Source: an uncultured Collinsella sp. (lineage in GTDB: Bacteria; Actinomycetota; Coriobacteriia; Coriobacteriales; Coriobacteriaceae). From it: DNA of 7,455 nucleotides. Location of the stretch: the NCBI GenBank assembly GCA_937969105.1, contig CALBUZ010000180.1:1-7455 (forward strand), read 5' to 3'. The notes beneath the pieces were generated by a model. It was not told the DNA's origin. It saw only the letters and a list, made by a program, of their open reading frames with translations, and made no database searches. The position numbers and the translations under genes are program-made. This document shows positions 1 to 7,095 of this stretch, piece by piece; the stretch's first letter is position 1; each line of letters opens with the position of its first letter.

Positions 1-2442
1 AAGGCTGCTTCGACGCCTACGCCTTCAGCGGCTGAGAAGGCCGTGCCTGCAACTGGTGAGGAGGCTGCTCCGGCAAAGCCCAAGCGTACGCGCCGCACGG
101 CCAAGTCTGCTGCTGACGGCGAGGAGGTCACCAAGCCCAAGCGCCGTACCACGCGCACGACGCGCGTCAAGCGCACCGTTGCAGCTGACTCCTCGGAGCC
201 GATTTCCGATGAGGTCGCGCAGGCGCGTGCGTTGGCGCAGATTAGCGAGGCTCAGGTGGTGCGCGCCCGCCGTCGTGCTGCCGAGCGCGAGGCCGCGGCT
301 CTGACCGAGCTTGCAGCTCCGTCTGTGCCCGAGACACCTGCCGCCGACCAGCCGACCGAGAAGCCGGCACCGCGCACACGCCGTCGCACGGCTGCTAAGG
401 CCGAGCAGGTTGCCGATCAGGTAACCCTCGAGCTCACCGAGGCTTCGGTTCGTTCCGCGGCAGGGGAGGGCGCATCGCCTGCTGAGTCCGCTGCGCCTGT
501 CGAGGCCAGCGAAGTTCCCGTTGTCGATCCGGCTTTGCGCCCGCACCGTCGCGGTCGCAAGCCCAAGGCCTTCGTCGAGGCAGAGAAGGCCGCAGCCGCA
601 GCTGCAGCCGCTCGGGATGCTGCGGCGACCGCCGAGTCTGCAACCGCTGCCGATGCACCCGTCCAGGATGCTACGACTTCCGAGGCCGCTCCCGCCGATG
701 TCGAGCCCGCCGACGTCCGTCCTGGTCGCAGCCATCGTACTGCTGCTAAGCGCACGTCCAAGGCCAAGACTGCCAAGAAGGGTGCGTCCGAGGATTCCGC
801 CGAGACGACCGCCGATGCATCGACTGATGCCGCCGAGCCCCAAGACGTCGAACAGTCTGCGTCCGAGAAGCCCAAGCGCGGTCGTAAGAAGTCCGCTAAG
901 GCCAAGGCGTCCGAGCAGCAGGCCGAGGCCGAGCTGCAGGGCGATTCCAAGGCCGAGGCCAGCGATGATACTGCGGCTAACGCCGATGCCGCCGCAACCG
1001 ATGGCGCCGCGCCCGCCGAGGCCGAAGACGGCGCTCGCCCCAACCGTCGCCAGCACAAGCGCAACGACGAGCGCAGCGAGCGCAAAGACGAGCGCAACAA
1101 CGACCGCCGCAACCGTCAGCGCGATCGCAAGCAGCGCAACAAGGAGCGTAATGCCGCTCCCACCGAGCCCACGCTTTCGCGCGAGGAGCTCGCGGCCATG
1201 AAGGTCGCCGAGCTGCGCGAGAAGGCCAAGGAGTTCGAGATTGAGACGACCGGCAAGAAGAAAGCCGAGCTCGTCGAGGAGATCTACGTCACCGCCGCGA
1301 AGGCCGAGGGCTTCCGCGACATCAAGGGCATCCTGCAGATTCGTCCGGACAGCTCCGGTATCATCCATGCCCATGGCTACATGAAGTCCAACGACGACGC
1401 CTTCGTGCCCGCCTACCTCATCCGCTCCGCGCGTCTGCGCACGGGCGACGTCATCGAGGGCTCGCTTCGTCCTTCGCGCGGCGGCGACAAGCGCGCCGGC
1501 CTCGCCAAAATCACGACCGTCAACGGTCTAGACCCCGAGCAGATTCGCAACCGCCCCAAGTTCGGTGACCTCACCCCGGTCTATCCCAACGAGCCGCTGC
1601 GCATGGAGCATGGCAAGGACTCCATTACCGGTCGCGCCATCGACATCGTGTCGCCGATCGGCAAGGGTCAGCGTGGCTTGATCGTGTCCCCGCCCAAGGC
1701 CGGCAAGACCACGATCCTCAAGAAGATCTGCCAGTCTATCTCGATTAACAACCCCGAGGTGCACCTCATCTGCCTGCTCGTCGACGAGCGCCCCGAAGAG
1801 GTTACCGATATGCAGCGTTCCATCAAGGGCGAGGTTGTGGCGTCGACCTTCGATATGCCCGCCGACAACCACACTCGTGTGGCAGAGCTCGTGATCGAGC
1901 GCGCCAAGCGCATCGTGGAGCTGGGCGGCGATGTCGTGGTGGTGCTCGACTCCATCACGCGTCTTGCCCGCGCCTACAACTTGGCGGCGCCCGCCTCAGG
2001 CCGCATCCTTTCGGGCGGCGTCGATTCGGCGGCACTGTATCCGCCCAAGCGCTTCCTGGGCGCAGCCCGCAATATCGAGAACGGTGGCTCGCTCACCATC
2101 CTGGCCTCTGCCCTCATCGACACCGGCTCCAAGATGGACGAGGTCATCTTTGAGGAGTTCAAGGGCACCGGCAACATGGAGCTCAAGCTCGACCGCGACC
2201 TGGCCGACCGCCGCATCTTCCCGGCTATCGACCCCGTTGCCTCCGGTACGCGTAACGAGGACCTGTTGGTTGACGAGCAGATGCGTCCGTTTGTCTTTGG
2301 CCTGCGTCGCATTCTTGCCGGCATGAACAACACCGAGCGCGCAGCTGCGTCGTTTATCAAGGGTCTTAAGGGCACCAACACCAACCAGGAGTTCCTGGTG
2401 CGTTCGGCAAAAAAGCACAGCGATTACGAGCAGACGTTCTAG
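1..2442 (+). CDS. rho: Transcription termination factor Rho, 5' end outside window
   Basis: Rho is the hexameric RNA-dependent ATPase/helicase that loads on nascent RNA and releases RNA polymerase. The frame is open from base 1, so the true start lies upstream; the first in-window start is a GTG at 43, giving 799 residues (numbering below). Residues 1-376 are low-complexity Ala/Lys/Arg/Glu with repeated basic blocks and an Arg/Asn/Asp-rich stretch (332-369). The Rho_N helical domain is about 378-420 and the cold-shock-like RNA-binding domain about 429-495. The ATPase core has the P-loop PPKAGKTT (550-557), VDERPEEV with the presumed catalytic Glu582, Walker B VVVVLDS (631-637), a Q-loop region SGGVDSAAL (657-665), an R-loop region GTGNMELK (708-715) and the arginine finger in SGTRNEDLL (Arg737). 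All core motifs are intact, so it should be active. The extension makes it far longer than the 419-residue E. coli protein, as is known for many actinobacterial Rho proteins. An intrinsic terminator follows. Identification is certain; only the N-terminus is unknown. Confidence 0.98.
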   Translation, partial: KAASTPTPSAAEKAVPATGEEAAPAKPKRTRRTAKSAADGEEVTKPKRRTTRTTRVKRTVAADSSEPISDEVAQARALAQISEAQVVRARRRAAEREAAALTELAAPSVPETPAADQPTEKPAPRTRRRTAAKAEQVADQVTLELTEASVRSAAGEGASPAESAAPVEASEVPVVDPALRPHRRGRKPKAFVEAEKAAAAAAAARDAAATAESATAADAPVQDATTSEAAPADVEPADVRPGRSHRTAAKRTSKAKTAKKGASEDSAETTADASTDAAEPQDVEQSASEKPKRGRKKSAKAKASEQQAEAELQGDSKAEASDDTAANADAAATDGAAPAEAEDGARPNRRQHKRNDERSERKDERNNDRRNRQRDRKQRNKERNAAPTEPTLSREELAAMKVAELREKAKEFEIETTGKKKAELVEEIYVTAAKAEGFRDIKGILQIRPDSSGIIHAHGYMKSNDDAFVPAYLIRSARLRTGDVIEGSLRPSRGGDKRAGLAKITTVNGLDPEQIRNRPKFGDLTPVYPNEPLRMEHGKDSITGRAIDIVSPIGKGQRGLIVSPPKAGKTTILKKICQSISINNPEVHLICLLVDERPEEVTDMQRSIKGEVVASTFDMPADNHTRVAELVIERAKRIVELGGDVVVVLDSITRLARAYNLAAPASGRILSGGVDSAALYPPKRFLGAARNIENGGSLTILASALIDTGSKMDEVIFEEFKGTGNMELKLDRDLADRRIFPAIDPVASGTRNEDLLVDEQMRPFVFGLRRILAGMNNTERAAASFIKGLKGTNTNQEFLVRSAKKHSDYEQTF

Positions 2443-2481
2443 GCCGTCCGCCGCACGCGACAACAACCATAGACATGTCAG

Positions 2482-2512
2482 AAGGGCCGGGGTTTAGATC
2501 CTGGCCCTTTTC
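2482..2512 (+). terminator. Intrinsic terminator downstream of rho
   Basis: The arm AAGGGCCGGG (2482-2491) pairs with CCTGGCCCTT (2500-2509): ten pairs with one G-T wobble, around an 8-nt loop. The run TTTT (2508-2511) follows. It starts 40 bases after the rho stop, so rho mRNA appears to end by a Rho-independent mechanism. Confidence 0.85.
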
Positions 2513-2589
2513 GTATAGCCGCTCGCCAACGATTATTGACCTCACGACCGGCAAGCAGCGATTTTCCCGTTTCAATCCCGCTTCGTCGC

Positions 2590-2618
2590 TTGCAATCCCC
2601 AAGGGGGTTTCGCATAAT
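2590..2618 (+). promoter_or_regulatory. Sigma70-type promoter for the membrane protein / VanZ-like unit
   Basis: A -35 box TTGCAA (2590-2595) and a -10 box CATAAT (2613-2618) are separated by exactly 17 bases. They match the consensus at 4 of 6 and 5 of 6 positions. The expected transcription start is near 2625, leaving a leader of about 130 nt before the ATG at 2755. The spacer contains the dyad CCCCAAGGGG (2597-2606), which could be a repressor site. Upstream of the promoter, 2513-2589 shows nothing I can assign. Confidence 0.6.
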
Positions 2619-2624
2619 AGCTGT

Positions 2625-2754
2625 TAAGCTTCGCGACGGAAAACGCAGATGAAACGAACCATATACCGTTGCTTTGGGGCATAGCCCCGCTTCATCTTCT
2701 CTCGCGCAGCCAACTGAATGATGCGATTTGGGTGCTGGAAGATGGGGAGAGCTC
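2625..2754 (+). other. Potentially structured 5' leader with a small upstream ORF
   Basis: AGATGAA (2647-2653) is perfectly complementary to TTCATCT (2691-2697). This outer helix encloses a 5-bp hairpin GGGGC-ATA-GCCCC (2676-2688) and a possible short arm ACG/CGT (2654-2656 with 2667-2669), so a three-way-junction-like fold is possible. Within it, an ATG at 2649 opens an 11-codon frame (MKRTIYRCFGA) whose TAG (2682-2684) falls in the hairpin loop; only a weak GGA precedes it. I do not recognise a known riboswitch class. The fold is judged by eye, and the leader could be unstructured in practice. Confidence 0.3.
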
Positions 2755-4224
2755 ATGGCTTCTTCTGATGCGACACAACGAGCAGTCCTTGCTGGACTTT
2801 CCTGCGGGATCGGCCTTGCCGCTCCCGTGGTGATGTATGCTGCCACGCTGCCGTTTTCGTCGGTGAACGAGACGGTCGTCGCGGGCGCTGTTCCCTTTGC
2901 CGTGGGTGCGGTGGCGGGCGTGGGTATCTATGCCGCCTCGCTCGGCATTTCTGAATATCGCGCGCAGCATGCCGAGCGCCTGTTCGAGCCCGACGCCATG
3001 GGTGGCGCTGCGAACGTCAACCAGCATCAAAATGAGTTCCAGACTGCCTCGATGCCCGCCCAACAGCAGTGGGCTGCCCTTCAGGGCGTTGCTACTGCGG
3101 CTCCTGCCGTTCAGGCAAACGCCACGCAGCCCTCTTCGGTTTTCTCCGGCCTGACCGGTGCCTTCCAGCGTCGCCGTGCCGACGATGGCGTCCCCACCAT
3201 CGCCCGCGCCGCAGACGCCATGAGCGAGGCTGACGCCTGGTCCATGATCGATAGCATGCTCGACGACGATTCGCCGGTCAGCTGCGATCCCACGCGCTCA
3301 CGCGACGTCTACCAGGTCGCTATCGACGAACTCACCTACGGCGGGCAGACCGGCTCCATTAACCGCGATGACATCGCTGCCGCTGCGCGCGCCGTCTCGG
3401 GCTCTCATGCCGCCCCTGCGGGCAGCACGGCCGCCTTTGTGGCGCTCGTGGCTAACGCCGCCAACAACGCCGCTACGGCTCAATCTGTTACGTATGACAC
3501 TGCCGTGCCCGTGACTCCGGCTGCCGCCACCGCCGCCGACCCCTACGCCGACGAGCCGCTGGCCGTCGACGAGGAGACCATTGCCGCCCGCCGTGCTGCC
3601 GAAAGCTCGCTGTGGGGCGCTCCTGCACAGCAGCAGGCGGCGGAGGCGGTGCCGTACAACGCGAACCTTGCCAACATGCCGATCATCAGCGACGCCTCTG
3701 CTGCGGCCATCGATCTCGATGACCTTGACGAGCCGGTCATCTCGAACGACATGCCGTATGTGGTCGCTGCCCCGGTCGATGCCCCGGCCTCCGCGTCCCA
3801 GTCCGTCGCAGTCGACGAGCCTGTCGATGCGACTCCCGAGGAAGACGTCCCCATGGCCGATTATTCGGGCCACGAGGGCATGTGGGCCGCCGCTGCCGCA
3901 ATTTTGGACGAGGTTGTCGAGCCTGCTCCCGTTGCCGCTCCGGTGTTTACGTCTGCTCCTCAGCCCGCTGCCCCCGCTTACGTTGGTCGCCACAGCGCCG
4001 TGTTCCCCGAGGATACCGCCCGCATCTCGCGCGAAGGTATTGAGCGTGCCGAGGCCATCGCTGCCGGCATCATGGAGAACCGTCGTCACGAGCGCGTCAA
4101 TCAGATTCTCGAGGAGGAGATCGACCGCCTGCAGTCTGCAGCGGTGAGGCGCACGGGCCGTGCCTATCTGAGTGTTATCGAGGGTGGCACCGCCAGCTTT
4201 GAGCCGCTCTGTGCGGAGGCATAA
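2755..4224 (+). CDS. Membrane-anchored protein with long acidic low-complexity tail, function unknown
   Basis: I do not recognise this 489-residue protein. The ATG at 2755 is preferred over an in-frame TTG at 2728 because a purine-rich Shine-Dalgarno (GGGGAGAG, 2744-2751) sits just before it. Two hydrophobic segments, about residues 11-33 and 41-64, form a hairpin with a short polar turn (SSVNET). Charged residues follow (EYRAQHAER), suggesting that both ends are cytoplasmic. The remaining ~420 residues are rich in Ala, Pro, Asp and Val, look largely disordered and are net acidic. Two stretches look more ordered: about 160-205, with DAWSMIDSMLDDD and DVYQVAIDELTYGG, and the C-terminus from about 415, a charged helix (ARISREGIERAEAIAAGI, then ILEEEIDRLQ) that could be a coiled coil. 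It is the first gene of a two-gene unit; the VanZ-like gene starts 7 bases after its stop. A scaffold or envelope-associated role is only a guess. The reading frame itself is well supported by length, promoter and ribosome site. Confidence 0.8.
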   Translation: MASSDATQRAVLAGLSCGIGLAAPVVMYAATLPFSSVNETVVAGAVPFAVGAVAGVGIYAASLGISEYRAQHAERLFEPDAMGGAANVNQHQNEFQTASMPAQQQWAALQGVATAAPAVQANATQPSSVFSGLTGAFQRRRADDGVPTIARAADAMSEADAWSMIDSMLDDDSPVSCDPTRSRDVYQVAIDELTYGGQTGSINRDDIAAAARAVSGSHAAPAGSTAAFVALVANAANNAATAQSVTYDTAVPVTPAAATAADPYADEPLAVDEETIAARRAAESSLWGAPAQQQAAEAVPYNANLANMPIISDASAAAIDLDDLDEPVISNDMPYVVAAPVDAPASASQSVAVDEPVDATPEEDVPMADYSGHEGMWAAAAAILDEVVEPAPVAAPVFTSAPQPAAPAYVGRHSAVFPEDTARISREGIERAEAIAAGIMENRRHERVNQILEEEIDRLQSAAVRRTGRAYLSVIEGGTASFEPLCAEA

Positions 4225-4231
4225 CTTCTGC

Positions 4232-4681
4232 ATGCTTAAACTCGATCGAAAATGGGCGGTCGCGACCTGCCTGATGGTGCTGCTCATCTGGGGCAATTCG
4301 ATGGTTCCCGGCACGGGGTCCGGTTCATTGAGCTTGTCGATTATGGAGGCCGTTCGCGGCTTTCTGCACGGCATGGGGCTTCCGTATGAATGGGTGACTA
4401 ACTTCGTCGTTCGCAAGTGCGCGCATTTTACCGAGTACATGGTGCTCGGCATTCTGGCGACGCATGCTTTTGACATCGAGGGCCGTCGCACCTTTGACGT
4501 GCTGCTTCCCACGGCGGTGTTCTTGCTGCTGATCCCCTCGATTGACGAGACGATTCAGCTCTTTGTGCCCGGTCGCGCCGGCATGATCACCGACGTGATG
4601 ATCGACTGCTGCGGAGCGATTACGGGCGTTGTGCTTCGATATCTTCTACGATCGCTCATATGTGCCAAAAAGGCCGCCTAG
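4232..4681 (+). CDS. VanZ-family integral membrane protein
   Basis: The protein has 149 residues, near the usual size for small VanZ-like proteins. Four hydrophobic segments lie at about residues 8-27, 66-86, 90-104 and 119-143. The VanZ signature is clear: RKCAHFTEYMVLG (61-73), then IDETIQLFVPGRAG (104-117), then DVMIDCCGAITG (121-132). VanZ of Enterococcus is linked to teicoplanin resistance, but most chromosomal homologues have no proven function, so resistance should not be assumed. The ATG at 4232 is chosen because GGAGG (4215-4219) lies upstream, although the 12-base spacing is long; a GTG at 4172 would extend it by 20 residues deep into the preceding gene. The gene begins 7 bases after the upstream stop, suggesting co-transcription and translational coupling. 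Its last codons (KAA and stop) lie inside the terminator stem. Confidence 0.9.
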   Translation: MLKLDRKWAVATCLMVLLIWGNSMVPGTGSGSLSLSIMEAVRGFLHGMGLPYEWVTNFVVRKCAHFTEYMVLGILATHAFDIEGRRTFDVLLPTAVFLLLIPSIDETIQLFVPGRAGMITDVMIDCCGAITGVVLRYLLRSLICAKKAA

Positions 4682-4715
4682 GACACAGTGCTTGGTCCTA
4701 GGCGGCCTTTCTTTG
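4669..4715 (+). terminator. Strong intrinsic terminator overlapping the vanZ-like stop, likely bidirectional
   Basis: AAAGGCCGCCTAGGAC (4669-4684) pairs perfectly over 16 bases with 4695-4710 around a 10-nt loop. The + strand continues TTTCTTT. On the - strand the run of five A at 4667-4671 reads as TTTTT after the same hairpin, so it can also stop transcription arriving from the convergent sugar kinase gene. The TAG stop of the vanZ-like gene (4679-4681) is in the 5' arm. Between 4716 and 4794 I see no other convincing feature. Confidence 0.92.
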
Positions 4716-4794
4716 TTTGGGGGCTTATACGGGGCGTGGCGGCGTTATCCCGTAGGGTGGGATTGCTGGATGTTGCGGCGCCCCTTTGGCTCGC

Positions 4795-5688
4795 CTACTG
4801 CTGAAGTGCGGCGGCACCCAGGGCCAGGCAACCCATGATGCCCTGCTTGCCTTCGAGACTGTTGTTGACGATGTAGGTATCGATGTCGTTGACCTCGGGC
4901 GTGACGATATAGCCGTTGAGCATCTCGGCACACTTTTTGCGGGCGAGCGGCACGATGGGGGTGTGGTCGGCCACGCCGCCGCCGATGATGATTTTCTGCG
5001 GGGCATAGCACAGCGTGTAGGTCATGAGCGCCTGCGCCAGATAGCCTGCGAGCAGGTCCATGGCCTCCGGGTCATCGGCCATGTCTCCGGCGCTCTTGCC
5101 GTCCCAGCGCTTTTTAACGCCGGGACCGGCGATGAGGCCCTCGAGGCAGTTGTCGTGGAAGGGGCAGGCGCTATGCTCGCCAATGGTGTCGCGCGGGTCG
5201 CGCGTGACCAGGATGTGGCCGGCCTCGGGATGCATCATGCCATGCACGAGCTGGCCGCCCGAGAGCACGCCGGCGCCCACACCGGTACCGATCGTCAGGT
5301 ACACCACGTCGGTGAGGCCCTGCGCGCAACCGAAGGTGACCTCGCCCAAGCAGGCGACGTTGACGTCGGTATCGTAGCCGCAGGGGACGTTGAGCTCGTT
5401 TTGGATGGTGCCCAGTAGGTCAAAGTAACGCCATGCCGTTTTGGGCGTCTCCAAGATCTTGCCGTACTGGGGCGAGGCGGGGTTGACCGCGGTGGGGCCA
5501 AAGGCGCCGATGCCCAGGGCGGCGATGCCCTTGTCTGCAAACCATGCGTTGACGGCCTCGACGGTTTCCTGCGGGGTCGTGGTCGCGATCTGCTCGCGCT
5601 CCAGGACCGTACCGTCCGCATAGCCCGTGGCGCAGACCATCTTGGTGCCGCCGGCCTCGAGTGCTCCGATAAGCTGCTGCTCTGCCAT
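4795..5688 (-). CDS. ROK-family sugar kinase, probably fructokinase
   Basis: This 297-residue cytoplasmic kinase probably phosphorylates a hexose with ATP; fructose to fructose-6-phosphate is the best guess. Near the N-terminus GALEAGGTK (8-16) is the phosphate-binding loop in the variant form typical of the B. subtilis YdhR/GmuE-type fructokinases. DTDVNVACLGE (106-116) carries the presumed catalytic base Asp108. IGTGVGAG (133-140) is the second glycine-rich phosphate motif. PEAGH (154-158), followed by His172, Cys175, His178 and Cys181 in HSACPFHDNCLEG, is the ROK zinc-binding region. IIIGGGVAD (233-241) is the adenosine-site motif. Length is normal and no DNA-binding domain is present, so it is an enzyme rather than a ROK repressor. 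The ATG is supported by GAGAGG (5695-5700, read on the minus strand) 6 bases upstream. It is transcribed toward the vanZ-like gene and shares that terminator. Glucose or mannose specificity cannot be excluded. Confidence 0.93.
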   Translation of the reverse strand: MAEQQLIGALEAGGTKMVCATGYADGTVLEREQIATTTPQETVEAVNAWFADKGIAALGIGAFGPTAVNPASPQYGKILETPKTAWRYFDLLGTIQNELNVPCGYDTDVNVACLGEVTFGCAQGLTDVVYLTIGTGVGAGVLSGGQLVHGMMHPEAGHILVTRDPRDTIGEHSACPFHDNCLEGLIAGPGVKKRWDGKSAGDMADDPEAMDLLAGYLAQALMTYTLCYAPQKIIIGGGVADHTPIVPLARKKCAEMLNGYIVTPEVNDIDTYIVNNSLEGKQGIMGCLALGAAALQQ

Positions 5689-5726
5689 AGTATTCCTCTC
5701 TCTGGGACGAGTTGCTCCGTGACTAA

Positions 5727-5761
5727 AGTATAGAGCTCTAAACCATTTAAGAAAGCGCTAT
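5727..5761 (-). promoter_or_regulatory. Candidate promoter/operator region of the sugar kinase gene
   Basis: On the minus strand a TATACT -10-like box (5727-5732) lies about 40 bases from the kinase ATG. No good -35 box stands at the right distance (TTTCTT is the best I see). Two palindromes overlap the region: TAGAGCTCTA (5731-5740), abutting the -10, and AGCGCT (5754-5759), within GAAAGCGCT, which resembles one half of LacI-family operators. A sugar-responsive repressor is possible but unproven. Confidence 0.35.
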
Positions 5762-5804
5762 AAAAAGAAGCCCTGCAACGCGGCGGGCGGTGCGGGGCTT
5801 CTTT
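5762..5804 (-). terminator. Intrinsic terminator of the aminotransferase gene
   Basis: Read on the minus strand, AAAGAAGCCC (complement of 5795-5804) pairs with GGGCTTCTTT (complement of 5764-5773). The stem extends by up to four more pairs, including one wobble, around a GC-rich loop of about 13 nt. It is followed by a run of five T (complement of 5762-5766). It lies 26 bases past the aminotransferase stop and upstream of the kinase promoter region, so the two minus-strand genes are probably separate units. Confidence 0.88.
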
Positions 5805-5829
5805 GGTTGCTTTAGTTGCCGGGCCGTCC

Positions 5830-7011
5830 TTACCCGCGCGGCTTGATTTTATCACGTAGCGACTTGAGGTTCTCCAGCGCCGCGTTAAGCGTCTCGTCTC
5901 GCTTGGCAAAGTGGAAACGAATCAGATGGTTGACGGGCTCGCGGAAGAAGCTTGAGCCGGGAACGGCACCCACGCCCACCTTGGAGGCGAGATCCTCGCA
6001 GAAGTCGAGGTCGCTGTCATAGCCAAACTCAGAGATGTCCATCATGACGTAGTAGGCGCCCTGCGGCACGTTATGCTCAAGACCGATGCTATCGAGCCCC
6101 TGACAGAACAGGTCGCGCTTGGCGGTGTAGAGGTCGAGGACCTCATCGTAATAGCTGTCGTCGAAGTTGAGAGCGGTAACGACGGCTTCCTGCAGGGGAG
6201 CGGCGGCGCCCACGGTGAGGAAGTCGTGGACCTTCTTGATGCGCTCGGTAATCTCGGCCGGGGCGATGGTGTAGCCCAGGCGCCAACCGGTGATGGAGTA
6301 GGTCTTGGACAGCGAGCTGCAGCTGATGGTGCGCTCGAACATGCCGGGCAGCGTGGCCATATAGACATGCTCGTGGGGCGCATAGACGATGTGCTCGTAG
6401 ACCTCGTCGGTGATGCAGTAGGCATCGTACTTTTTGCACAGGTCGGCAATAAAAGTGAGTTCCTCACGCGTAAAGACCTTGCCGCAGGGATTGGACGGGT
6501 TGCACAGGACGATTGCCTTGGGGTCGTTGTCGCGGAAGGCCGCCTCGAGGACCTCACGATCGAAGTCGAACGTGGGCGGATTGAGCGGCACATAGATGGG
6601 CTCAGCGCCCGAGAGAATCGTGTCGGCGCCGTAGTTCTCGTAGAACGGCGAGAAGATGACGACCTTGTCTCCGGGGTTCGTAACCGTCATCATGGCGGCC
6701 ATCATGGCCTCGGTGGAGCCGCATGTGACTACGATGTTCTCGTTGGGGTTGATCGGCATGCCCATAAAGTGCTCCTGCTTGGCCGCGAGCGCCTCGCGCA
6801 TGGCCTGGGAGCCCCAGGTGATGGAGTACTGGTGATAGAGCGGTTTGGGGTCGGTCGCGATGGCGCTGAGGCTCTCGAGCAGCTGAGCCGGAGGATCGAA
6901 GTCAGGGAATCCCTGCGAGAGGTTGACGGCACCGTACTTATTGGAGATGCGCGTCATGCGGCGGATGACCGAATCGGTAAATGTCGCCGTACGGTTGGAG
7001 AGTTCTTTCAT
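5830..7011 (-). CDS. PLP-dependent class I/II aminotransferase
   Basis: This 393-residue cytoplasmic enzyme has the full fold-type I aminotransferase set. VNLSQGFPDFDPP (29-41) is the N-terminal substrate-side loop typical of the kynurenine/glutamine and methionine aminotransferase branch. GSTEA (98-102) is the cofactor phosphate loop. NPSNPCG (171-177) has the cofactor-contacting Asn174, and TDEVYE (201-206) has Asp202, which pairs with the pyridine nitrogen. SSLSKTYSITGWRLGY (232-247) holds Lys236, which forms the Schiff base. RFHFA (365-369) has Arg365 for the substrate carboxylate. Length is normal and nothing is missing. The start at 7011 is chosen over an ATG at 7029 because AAAGGA lies 5 bases before it, while nothing suitable precedes the upstream ATG. 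Donor specificity (aromatic, methionine, aspartate or alanine) cannot be fixed from sequence alone. It has its own terminator; its promoter would lie at 7030-7120 on the minus strand, but I see no clear one. Confidence 0.94.
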   Translation of the reverse strand: MKELSNRTATFTDSVIRRMTRISNKYGAVNLSQGFPDFDPPAQLLESLSAIATDPKPLYHQYSITWGSQAMREALAAKQEHFMGMPINPNENIVVTCGSTEAMMAAMMTVTNPGDKVVIFSPFYENYGADTILSGAEPIYVPLNPPTFDFDREVLEAAFRDNDPKAIVLCNPSNPCGKVFTREELTFIADLCKKYDAYCITDEVYEHIVYAPHEHVYMATLPGMFERTISCSSLSKTYSITGWRLGYTIAPAEITERIKKVHDFLTVGAAAPLQEAVVTALNFDDSYYDEVLDLYTAKRDLFCQGLDSIGLEHNVPQGAYYVMMDISEFGYDSDLDFCEDLASKVGVGAVPGSSFFREPVNHLIRFHFAKRDETLNAALENLKSLRDKIKPRG

Positions 7012-7016
7012 GCTTG

Positions 7017-7022
7017 TCCTTT
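7017..7022 (-). promoter_or_regulatory. Ribosome binding site deciding the aminotransferase start
   Basis: On the minus strand AAAGGA stands 5 bases before the ATG at 7011. The alternative ATG at 7029 would place this site inside the coding sequence, so the shorter protein is favoured. Confidence 0.75.
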
Positions 7023-7095
7023 CGAGCATTTGCAGTGGGGCAAGTTTACTCCTATGAAACCGGTGGGAATTGCTCGAAACGCGCTCGAAAAACTC

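Noticed and set aside
25..1374. A 449-codon open frame on the minus strand opposite the rho extension
   Set aside because: It is a shadow of the low-complexity, GC-rich third-position pattern of rho; the product is Leu/Gly/Arg-rich with no recognisable motif.
2597..2610. CCCCAAGGGGGTTT as a terminator before the membrane protein gene
   Set aside because: The loop is too small for a stable full stem, and the element sits inside a well-spaced promoter.
2676..2688. GGGGC/GCCCC hairpin as an intrinsic terminator
   Set aside because: The stem is only 5 bp and is followed by CGCTTCATC rather than a T-run; it is treated as part of the leader fold.
2728..2754. TTG start extending the membrane protein by 9 residues
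   Set aside because: No ribosome site precedes it, and the extension would translate through the clear Shine-Dalgarno of the ATG at 2755.
4172..4231. GTG start giving the vanZ-like protein 20 more residues
   Set aside because: It would overlap the upstream gene by more than 50 bases, has no ribosome site, and adds a non-hydrophobic basic stretch unlike the family N-terminus.
3298..4512. A 404-codon minus-strand frame across the membrane protein and vanZ-like genes
   Set aside because: It spans two supported plus-strand genes with good start sites; composition is typical of an antisense artefact.
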